27,208 nucleotides of DNA from an uncultured Moraxellaceae bacterium (GTDB lineage: Bacteria; Pseudomonadota; Gammaproteobacteria; Pseudomonadales; Moraxellaceae), in contig CALEYY010000071.1 in the NCBI GenBank assembly GCA_937928295.1, forward strand, positions 1-27,208. The letters run 5' to 3'. The translations under genes were made by a program, and so were the position numbers. How positions within the stretch are numbered: position 1 is the stretch's first letter; the number at the start of each line of letters is the position of its first letter. Shown one piece after another: positions 21,273-27,208 of the stretch. The notes under the pieces were generated by a model. The model saw nothing but the letters and a program-made list of their open reading frames with translations, was not told where the DNA came from and made no database searches.

Positions 21273-24068
21273 ATGAACATGCCTCCTTTGAAACCCCTCG
21301 CGCTTAGTCTGTTGCTGCTGATGGCCCCTCCGGTCTGGGCGGAGAAAACCTGGAAGATCAACCTCAAGGATGCGGACATCTCCGTGCTGGTCAACGAGAT
21401 GGCGGAAATCACCGGCAAGAATTTTGTGGTTGACCCGCGCGTGAAGGGCAATGTTTCGGTGATATCCAGTCGCGCCATGTCTTCTGCCGAGCTCTATGAG
21501 TTGTTCCAGAGCGTACTCAGCATCAATGGTTTTGCCGCAGTGCCGAATGGCCCGGTGATCAAGATCCTGCCAGACACCAATGCGCGTCAAGCCGGTGTGC
21601 GGGTGGATGCTGCCGGCATCGGTACGGGCGAGACGCTGGTCACGCGCGTGATCATGCTGCAGCAGGCTAGCGCCAATGAGCTGCTGGCGGCGTTGCGTCC
21701 GATGATGCCGCAGTTTGCGCACATGGCGGCGGTGCCGGGCGCGAATGCGCTGATCATCTCGGATCGCGCCAACAATGCTGATGCCATGGAGGCGGTGATT
21801 CGCGAGCTGGACAGTGGTCAGCCCGACGATGCCATCGAGATCATTCCGCTGCGCAACGGCAAGGCTGAAGACCTGATCAGCATTCTGGAAACGATGGAGG
21901 CGGGCAGCGCGGCTGCCGGTCGCGACGGCAAGCCGGCTGGCAAGGTACGCATTGTTGCGGATGAGCGTACCAATCGCTTGCTGGTGCGCGGCGACAAGGC
22001 CCTGCGCGATCGCGTGCGTGCCATGGTGCGCAATCTAGACGATGCTCCCGAGCAAAGCGATGAGGTCGTGAAGGTGTTCCGCCTGAAGTACGCCAATGCC
22101 CGCCAGGTGGCGGAAGTGCTGCGCGGCGTGCTGGCTAACGAGAATGACAAGACCACGACCAGCTCGGCGGCGGGCGCGACATCGGGCAGCTCGGGCGTGA
22201 CCAATCTGTCTGGCTCGGCAGACAGCAGCCCGCGTGCCCAGCCCGGCACGACCACCATTACTGTGGGTTCGTCCAGCCTGATTGCCGATGAGTCGCAGAA
22301 TGCCTTGATCGTGCGGGCCAAGCCGCGTCAGATTCGCCAAGTGGAGTCGATTCTGAGCGATCTCGATTCGCGTCGCGCGCAAGTGCTGATTCAGGCAGCT
22401 ATCGTTGAGGTTTCTGGCGATAACGCGGCGCAGCTCGGCGTGCAGTGGGCCTATGGCTCGCCCACATCGGGTGTTGGCGTGATTAATTTCAGCAATGCCG
22501 GTGCCAGTGTGGCCAATCTCGCCACGGCAGCGGTCAGCGGCAACTTTGCCAGCGCCGGTATTGGCCAGGGCGCCTTGCTCGGCATTGGTTCGTCGAGCAA
22601 GAACAGCAATGGTGATCGTACCTTCATCGGTGCCTTGGTTCAGGCGTTGAGTTCGGTGGCGGACGCCAATCTGCTGTCGACGCCGAGCATCATGACGCTG
22701 GTGAACCAAGAAGCGAAGATCGTGGTGGGCCAGAATGTGCCTTTCATTACGGGCTCGACCGGCACCACGGGGTCGGGTGTGACCAATCCGTTCACCACGA
22801 TTCAGCGTCAGGATGTGGGCATCACGCTGAAAGTGACGCCATCGCTGAGCGAAGGCGGCACGGTGCGTCTGGATGTGGAGCAGGAAGTGTCGTCGGTGGT
22901 GCCGTCAGTGGAGGGCATTCGCTCATCGGACATCATTACCAACAAGCGCTCGATCAAGACCAGCATTCTCGCGGATGACGGCCAGACCATCGTGCTTGGC
23001 GGGCTGGTGCAGGACGATGTGAAGAAGTCGACCAGCAAGGTACCGTTCCTCGGCGACCTGCCCGGTGTCGGTGTGCTGTTCCGGGCTACCAGCGAGTCTC
23101 GTGTAAAGCGCAATCTGCTGGTGTTCCTGCAGCCGACCATCTTGCGTGATGCCGCTTCTGCGGCTGCGCTGACCCAGAAGCAATATGCTTCGGTGCGGCG
23201 CGTGGATCTGGGCTTGGATCAGGATGGTCGTCTGACGCGCTTGCCATCCAATATTCAGGATATTTATCAGGGTGGATTGCAGCGTGAAAGTCGTCGTGTG
23301 GCGCCAGCGGCAGCAGCGCCGGCACCTGCTCCTGCGCCGGCCCCTGCGCCCGTGGTGAAGCCTGAGCCTGCAGCAGCGGCACCGGTGGCCAGTCCGCCGT
23401 CCGCGCGCGTGCTGGAGGATGATCGCAGCCCCAGCGTTTATGCCGCTGAAAACTCGTCAGCCATCAAAGCCGAGCCACTGCCGATGACCCCGGCGCAGGT
23501 CGAGGCTCAAGTGCTTGCTCCGCAGTCGCGCCCGGCCCCGGTAGCGCGCACTCGGGCGGCCGCGCCGGCGCGCTCGCAGCCGACATCTTCTGCAGCACCT
23601 GCCATGTATGTGCCGCCGTCAACGACAGCTGATCCGGAGGCTCGCCCGTTTGGTGTGGCTGCATCGGAGCCGGTGAGTGCTGAACCTGAGCCGATGCGCG
23701 TCGAGCCTGCTCGCGAAGTGCCTCCGCAGTCGGTTGCGCCCGCACCAGCACCAGCAGCTTCGAGCAATGCAGCGCCTGAGCTGTTCACGCCACAGGTCAA
23801 GCCCTTTGTGGTGGATGATCCAGCCCTAGCTGCGCCTGAGCCGGCGGCCAAGTCTTCGCGCAGCAAGGCTGCAGGCAAGAAGTCTGCTGCCAAAGCATCG
23901 AGCAAGAAGACGCCGGGAGAGGCCACGACAAGCTCGGCATCTGCACCAGAAGTGGCTGCAGATCGTCCCGGGATGAGAACAATTCGTACCAGCAGCGGCT
24001 CTGTCTATTATGTGCCGGAGAATCCGACGGCAAGTCCAGCGGAGCCGACCAGCGCGCCTGCGCCTTAA
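21273..24068 (+). CDS. gspD: Type II secretion system secretin with long C-terminal tail
   Basis: GspD is the outer membrane secretin pore of type II secretion. From ATG 21273 the product has 931 residues. An in-frame GTG at 21264 overlapping the gspC stop would add three. Residues 1-23 are a signal peptide (MNMPPLKPLALSLLLLMAPP, cleavage after VWA). The N0 domain (25-100) and N1-N3 repeats (about 105-360) follow; a Ser/Gly-rich loop near 290-330 interrupts N3. The secretin domain contains VPFITGS near 489 and GGLVQDDVKKSTSKVPFLGD near 567-586. After about residue 680 comes an unusual 250-residue tail rich in Ala, Pro and Ser with a Lys block at 860-879. Typical GspD proteins have 650-760 residues. 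Confidence 0.95.
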   Translation: MNMPPLKPLALSLLLLMAPPVWAEKTWKINLKDADISVLVNEMAEITGKNFVVDPRVKGNVSVISSRAMSSAELYELFQSVLSINGFAAVPNGPVIKILPDTNARQAGVRVDAAGIGTGETLVTRVIMLQQASANELLAALRPMMPQFAHMAAVPGANALIISDRANNADAMEAVIRELDSGQPDDAIEIIPLRNGKAEDLISILETMEAGSAAAGRDGKPAGKVRIVADERTNRLLVRGDKALRDRVRAMVRNLDDAPEQSDEVVKVFRLKYANARQVAEVLRGVLANENDKTTTSSAAGATSGSSGVTNLSGSADSSPRAQPGTTTITVGSSSLIADESQNALIVRAKPRQIRQVESILSDLDSRRAQVLIQAAIVEVSGDNAAQLGVQWAYGSPTSGVGVINFSNAGASVANLATAAVSGNFASAGIGQGALLGIGSSSKNSNGDRTFIGALVQALSSVADANLLSTPSIMTLVNQEAKIVVGQNVPFITGSTGTTGSGVTNPFTTIQRQDVGITLKVTPSLSEGGTVRLDVEQEVSSVVPSVEGIRSSDIITNKRSIKTSILADDGQTIVLGGLVQDDVKKSTSKVPFLGDLPGVGVLFRATSESRVKRNLLVFLQPTILRDAASAAALTQKQYASVRRVDLGLDQDGRLTRLPSNIQDIYQGGLQRESRRVAPAAAAPAPAPAPAPAPVVKPEPAAAAPVASPPSARVLEDDRSPSVYAAENSSAIKAEPLPMTPAQVEAQVLAPQSRPAPVARTRAAAPARSQPTSSAAPAMYVPPSTTADPEARPFGVAASEPVSAEPEPMRVEPAREVPPQSVAPAPAPAASSNAAPELFTPQVKPFVVDDPALAAPEPAAKSSRSKAAGKKSAAKASSKKTPGEATTSSASAPEVAADRPGMRTIRTSSGSVYYVPENPTASPAEPTSAPAP

Positions 24069-24076
24069 GCCGGTAA

Positions 24077-24115
24077 TTCAGGCCGGCGCTTCAGGCCGGC
24101 ATTTCAGGCGGGTGG
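24077..24115. repeat. 13-bp tandem repeat, three copies
   Basis: Three consecutive 13-bp units start at 24077, 24090 and 24103, all beginning TTCAGGC. The first two agree in the first 11 bases (TTCAGGCCGGC). A weaker fourth unit precedes them at 24064. The array covers the gap between gspD and the converging kinase-like gene and includes that gene's stop codon. The GCCGG/CCGGC arms inside it can form hairpins in both directions, so it may serve as a transcript end. Confidence 0.8.
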
Positions 24116-25423
24116 CAGGACGGTGTGCAGCAGGGGCCGTAAGGCCAGCTGCGCGCCGAGTTGACGCAGGTTCCAGTAGTGACCGCCGAGCGCGCGGTTG
24201 ATCATCACCGTCTCCGGTACCGGCTGAAATGCCCGCCAATGCGGCAGTGACGCCCGACTCAGGGCAATCACGCGCTCGGCCATCGGGAAGCTGGCGAAGT
24301 CGGTGGTGTCATCGCTGAAACTCTCTTGCGCAAGCTCCAGCCACGGTGTGTAGAACGACTCGGCTAGCATTGGCGTATGCGCGGTCTGGCGCGCGCCTAG
24401 CGCAATCAGGCCGGATTCGATGATGGCGGCATCACCGGCCAGCGCGGCCCGCGTGATCTCGCCGTAGCGCTGTGAAACCTGCGCCGATACTTTCTTGATG
24501 CAGCCAAAGTCATACATCACCAGCGAGCCATCCAGGCGTGCGGCAAAGTTGCCGGGATGCGGGTCGCAGTGAATTTCGCCGAACTGGTAGAGCTGGCGGC
24601 CCAGCGCCTGAAACAGCGTGGCGGCGATCTGATTGCGCAAGGTTTGGTCGTAGCGGGCATCGAGCTGGCCGAGGCCATCGCCGGGTTCGAAGCTGAGGGT
24701 GAGCACGCGCGTGTTGCTGAGTGCGGTCAGCACTTCCGGGATCACGATGTTCGGGGTGTCGGCGTGGTAGCGACGAAAGCGGGCGATGGCTTCAGCTTCG
24801 AAGCGATAGTCGAGCTCGGCTTCCAGGCTCTGGGCTATCTCGCGAAAAAGCGCATCGAGAATTTCGTTTTTCACCGGCAGCACGCGCGCCAGCTTGAGGG
24901 CGATTCGGAGCTGCTTGAGGTCGGCTGCCACGGCAGCATCCACACCGGGATACTGCACCTTGAGCACGACTTCACGACCATCGCTGGTGCGGGCACGATG
25001 CACCTGCGCCAGCGAGGCGCTGGCGAGCGGCGTGGGGTCGATAAAGCTGAAGTGACGATCCAGATCCGGGCCGAACGCCTCGTGCAGGCGCGGCAGCAGC
25101 GCGCTGAAGGGCTGCGGCGGAGCATCGTTCTGTAAGCGGGTGAGGGCGTTGACCAGTTCCGGCGGCAGCAGGTCGCGATACTGCGACACGACTTGGCCGA
25201 CTTTCATCACCGCGCCTTTCATTTCGCCCAGTGTTTCGGCGATTTCAGTGCCGATGCGCGTGTACAGCTCGGCTTCCTGTGCGCTGCGATCGGTCTCGCT
25301 GCTCTGCCACAGCCGCTGCCAGCGATCTCGCGCGGCATGACCGCTGATGCGTGCGGTCATGCCGGCCAGTTTCAGCAGGCGTTGGGTGGTCGGGCGAGGT
25401 GCGTCGGTCGGCTTATCGGTCAT
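24104..25423 (-). CDS. ABC1/AarF/UbiB-family kinase-like protein
   Basis: This family of atypical kinases is linked to ubiquinone synthesis or lipid metabolism. The 439-residue product shows the family elements in order: KVGQ at residues 74-77, an Ala-rich loop PLASASLAQVHRA at 132-144, Lys155 in VLKVQ, ExD (Glu203, Asp205), the catalytic segment HCDPHPGN at 285-292, and DFG at 305-307. It lacks the C-terminal membrane helices of E. coli UbiB (546 residues), so it is a shorter family member. The Ala-rich loop has Ser at position 135 (ASAS; AAAS is usual). Its exact substrate is unknown. It lies 6 bases from the nitroreductase stop, so it is likely co-transcribed with it. Confidence 0.88.
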   Translation of the reverse strand: MTDKPTDAPRPTTQRLLKLAGMTARISGHAARDRWQRLWQSSETDRSAQEAELYTRIGTEIAETLGEMKGAVMKVGQVVSQYRDLLPPELVNALTRLQNDAPPQPFSALLPRLHEAFGPDLDRHFSFIDPTPLASASLAQVHRARTSDGREVVLKVQYPGVDAAVAADLKQLRIALKLARVLPVKNEILDALFREIAQSLEAELDYRFEAEAIARFRRYHADTPNIVIPEVLTALSNTRVLTLSFEPGDGLGQLDARYDQTLRNQIAATLFQALGRQLYQFGEIHCDPHPGNFAARLDGSLVMYDFGCIKKVSAQVSQRYGEITRAALAGDAAIIESGLIALGARQTAHTPMLAESFYTPWLELAQESFSDDTTDFASFPMAERVIALSRASLPHWRAFQPVPETVMINRALGGHYWNLRQLGAQLALRPLLHTVLPPA

Positions 25424-25429
25424 GATGCC

Positions 25430-26047
25430 TCAGAGGATGCGGGCGTACTCCGCAAAGTCCGGTCGTGGTGCTCGCGGGTGCAAGCGTGAGGCATCACCAT
25501 ACCCGAGATTGATGAGAAAGTTCGACTTCACCTTGCTGTCCTTGAAGAAAGTGGCGTCGACGCCGGCGTTGTCGAAACCGGACATGGGGCCGGCATCGAG
25601 CCCCAGCGAGCGGGCAGCGATGAGCAGGTAGGCGGCCTGCAGCGAGCTGTTGCGCAGCGCGGTTTCGGCGATCAGGGCATCGTTCCCGACATACCAGCTG
25701 CGGGCGTCGGCAAACGGGAACAGGCGCGGCAGATGCTCGGGGAAGTCGTAGTCCATGCCGACAATGACGGTGACCGGCGCGGCCAGCGTTTGCTCGACAT
25801 TGCCCGGCGCCAGATGCGGCTGCAGCTGGGCCTTGGCCTCAGCGCTCTGCACGAAAACAAAGCGCGCGGGCAGCGTGTTAGCGGCTGTCGGGCCCTGGAT
25901 GGCGAGGGCGTAGAGCGCTTGCAGGGTGTCGGCACTGACCGGCGTGTTCTGCCAGTGGTGATGGGTGCGAGCCTCGCGGAAGAGTTGGTCGAGGCTGGCG
26001 GTGTTGAGTGCGTTGGGCAGGTTTGTGGTGGTAGTCATTTGAGTCAT
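25430..26047 (-). CDS. Nitroreductase-family protein, RutE/HadB-like
   Basis: This group is FMN-dependent NAD(P)H reductases; RutE reduces malonic semialdehyde in pyrimidine breakdown. The 205-residue product closely follows RutE: FREARTHHHWQNTPVSADTL, QGPTAANTLPARFVFV, FPFADARSWYVGNDALIAE, NSSLQAAYLLIAARSLGL and GPMSGFDNAGVDATFF. No other rut gene is nearby, so a different substrate (quinone, aldehyde or nitro compound) is possible. ATG 26047 is one base after the pirin stop, which indicates coupling; ATG 26038 in the same frame is an alternative. The frame is open further upstream inside the pirin gene, without family similarity. Confidence 0.9.
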   Translation of the reverse strand: MTQMTTTTNLPNALNTASLDQLFREARTHHHWQNTPVSADTLQALYALAIQGPTAANTLPARFVFVQSAEAKAQLQPHLAPGNVEQTLAAPVTVIVGMDYDFPEHLPRLFPFADARSWYVGNDALIAETALRNSSLQAAYLLIAARSLGLDAGPMSGFDNAGVDATFFKDSKVKSNFLINLGYGDASRLHPRAPRPDFAEYARIL

Positions 26048-26048
26048 C

Positions 26049-26738
26049 TCACGGCAGATCAAAGTAAAGGAATTCGCTGGCCTGTTCGGCCTGAAACTCC
26101 AGGGTGGTTTCGTTGCGGATGGCGGCACCATCGCCGGCCTCCAGCAAAACATCGTTAAGGCGCAGACGACCCGAGATCACTTGCACCCAGGCGGTGCGTC
26201 CGGCAGCCAGGGGCTGATTAACCTTGCCGTCGTTGTCCAGAATGCCGCGATAAATCGTGGCGTCCTGACGGATCGGCAGTGCGTCGGCATCAATACCGTC
26301 CGCCGCGACAATGCGTTGCAGACCCGGTGTGCGCGGGAAGCTTTTTTGCGCATAACGCGGCTGCGGATTGCGCACATTCGGCTGCAGCCAGATCTGCAGC
26401 AGCTCGACCGGCTCATCGCCGCGATTGACTTCGCTGTGCTCGATGCCGGTGCCGGCGCTCATGAGCTGGAACTCGCCGGCATTGATGTCGGCGATGTTGC
26501 CCAGCGTGTCGCGATGGCTGAGCGTGCCGCGCAGCACATAGGTCAGGATTTCCATGTTGTCGTGACCGTGCTGGCCAAAGCCGGACTTGCCGTTGACGAT
26601 GTCTTGGTTGATCACGCGCAGCGCCGACACGCCCATGTGGCGCGGATCGTGGTACGACGAAAAGGAGAAACTGTAGCGAGCGCGCAGCCAGCCGAAATGG
26701 CCTTGGCCTCGCTCGGCATCGGGACGGACAGTAATCAT
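26049..26738 (-). CDS. Pirin-family cupin protein
   Basis: Pirins are two-domain cupins; bacterial YhhW acts on quercetin as a dioxygenase in vitro, but physiological roles are mostly unclear. The 229-residue product begins MITVRPDAERGQGHFGWLRA and keeps the metal ligands His57, His59, His101 and Glu103, at the same positions as in YhhW. The motif FGQHGHDNMEILTYVLRG surrounds the first pair. GGAGATCGCC before ATG 26738 is a good ribosome binding site. The stop is one base from the nitroreductase start, so the two form an operon. Activity is likely metal dependent, but the substrate is unknown. Confidence 0.93.
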   Translation of the reverse strand: MITVRPDAERGQGHFGWLRARYSFSFSSYHDPRHMGVSALRVINQDIVNGKSGFGQHGHDNMEILTYVLRGTLSHRDTLGNIADINAGEFQLMSAGTGIEHSEVNRGDEPVELLQIWLQPNVRNPQPRYAQKSFPRTPGLQRIVAADGIDADALPIRQDATIYRGILDNDGKVNQPLAAGRTAWVQVISGRLRLNDVLLEAGDGAAIRNETTLEFQAEQASEFLYFDLP

Positions 26739-26801
26739 GGCGATCTCCTGTGAATTTCAGGATGCCAGATTAGCGGGCGGAGTGTGTCGGATAAATCGCC
26801 A

Positions 26802-26832
26802 ATGCCACAACATATTGTTGCTGATATGGCAT
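26802..26832. promoter_or_regulatory. Nested inverted repeat upstream of the pirin gene
   Basis: ATGCCA at 26802-26807 and TGGCAT at 26827-26832 flank an inner inverted repeat CAACA-TAT-TGTTG at 26808-26820. The outer arms are offset by a 6-base stretch on one side. A second copy of GATGCCA at 26761-26767 could pair with the same 3' arm. It lies in the 103-base gap between the nucleosidase-family gene and the pirin gene, both on the minus strand. It may be an operator or a weak transcript end. Confidence 0.4.
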
Positions 26833-26841
26833 CAATAAGGC

Positions 26842-27208
26842 TCAGTGCGGGTGGGCGGCGAGGCTGACGGCAATGGCATCGGCCAGTTTGTCGGCGGCGA
26901 GAACGACCGAGCTGGCCCAGTCGCTGGCGGCTTGGCCGTCGGCACCATCGGTGATGAACTTCAGACAGACGAAGCGATGCTCGAGCTGGTCGCAGACCTT
27001 GGCCAGCGCATAGGCTTCCATGTCGATGACTTCCAGCGTGAGCTGCGGATGCGCTGAGGTCACGAAGCTGTCGCCGGTGTAGCAGGTGGCGCTGGCCAGC
27101 TCAGGTACGGGCAGGCCGTTGCTGAGCAGGATGGTGCTTTCAAAGGGCGTCTCGCCGAGGGCAAAACCCATGGCGGTGGCATCCATGTCGCGCTGATGGA
27201 ACTGCTGC
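26842..27208 (-). CDS. Nucleoside phosphorylase/nucleosidase-family protein (partial)
   Basis: Only the C-terminal 121 residues are present; the gene continues past the window edge, so the ATG at 27186 is internal. The fragment resembles the MTA/SAH nucleosidase and purine nucleoside phosphorylase fold: FHQRDMDATAMGFALGETPFE, then a purine-site motif VIDMEAYALAKVC (Met-Glu pair that binds the ribose in this fold), then FITDGADGQAASDWASS with an Asp in the usual catalytic region. Whether it hydrolyses or phosphorolyses, and on which base, cannot be told. It ends 103 bases before the pirin gene. Confidence 0.72.
   Translation of the reverse strand, partial: QQFHQRDMDATAMGFALGETPFESTILLSNGLPVPELASATCYTGDSFVTSAHPQLTLEVIDMEAYALAKVCDQLEHRFVCLKFITDGADGQAASDWASSVVLAADKLADAIAVSLAAHPH

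Noticed and set aside
22035..22709. A 224-codon minus-strand frame inside gspD
   Set aside because: Lies wholly inside a clearly conserved secretin gene; composition is that of an antisense shadow.
23310..23360. PAPAPAPA-coding repeat as a mobile or CRISPR-like repeat
   Set aside because: It is an in-frame low-complexity coding repeat in the GspD tail, with no spacers or flanking duplications.
1..27208. Insertion sequences, prophage, tRNA or rRNA genes, CRISPR arrays
   Set aside because: No transposase, integrase, tRNA cloverleaf, rRNA segment or regularly spaced repeat was seen. The region looks like stable core chromosome.

Overview
The window reads as chromosome of a moderately high-GC gammaproteobacterium. 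The ribosomal protein gene order is the gammaproteobacterial S10-spc-alpha order, with an EF-Tu gene end before it and uvrA / MFS transporter / ssb after it. Several details point to Pseudomonadales, most likely Moraxellaceae (an Acinetobacter relative with higher GC, perhaps near Perlucidibaca). These are the short H-NS-type protein ending in the residues DSFLI, the L22 N-terminus with a double Met option, the gspN-gspC-gspD trio, and no visible LexA box at uvrA or ssb. The family placement is inference.

Layout. 1-43 is the 3' end of tuf. 44-297 is a non-coding leader holding a hairpin, a promoter candidate and an attenuator-like hairpin with a T tract. 298-5299 is the S10 operon: rpsJ rplC rplD rplW rplB rpsS rplV rpsC rplP rpmC rpsQ. 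5385-10916 is the spc operon: rplN rplX rplE rpsN rpsH rplF rplR rpsE rpmD rplO secY rpmJ. 11024-13893 is the alpha operon: rpsM rpsK rpsD rpoA rplQ, closed by a strong intrinsic terminator. All 28 genes look intact. uvrA (14014-16851) runs the other way, converging on rplQ. Divergent from uvrA are a YajR-like MFS transporter (16996-18357) and ssb (18425-18949). An H-NS-family gene (19103-19441) sits between two intrinsic terminators. The type II secretion genes gspN, gspC and gspD (19660-24068) follow. On the minus strand come an ABC1/UbiB-family kinase-like gene (24104-25423), a RutE/HadB-like nitroreductase and a pirin-family gene that form a tight pair (25430-26738), and the C-terminal part of a nucleosidase-family gene that runs off the window (26842-27208). 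No stretch longer than 300 bases lacks a gene.

How it works together. The first half is the translation and transcription core: ribosomal proteins, the SecY translocon channel and the RNA polymerase alpha subunit. Its three leaders (before rpsJ, rplN and rpsM) each carry inverted repeats of the kind expected for autogenous control. The second half joins DNA repair and single-strand binding (uvrA, ssb), nucleoid silencing (H-NS) and the inner-to-outer membrane backbone of a type II secretion system (GspN, GspC, GspD).

I do not see an obvious undescribed multi-gene system. The most unusual items are a roughly 250-residue Ala/Pro/Lys-rich tail on GspD, a 13-bp tandem repeat where gspD and the kinase-like gene converge, mutually exclusive pairings in the rpsM leader, and an operator-like nested inverted repeat upstream of the pirin gene.
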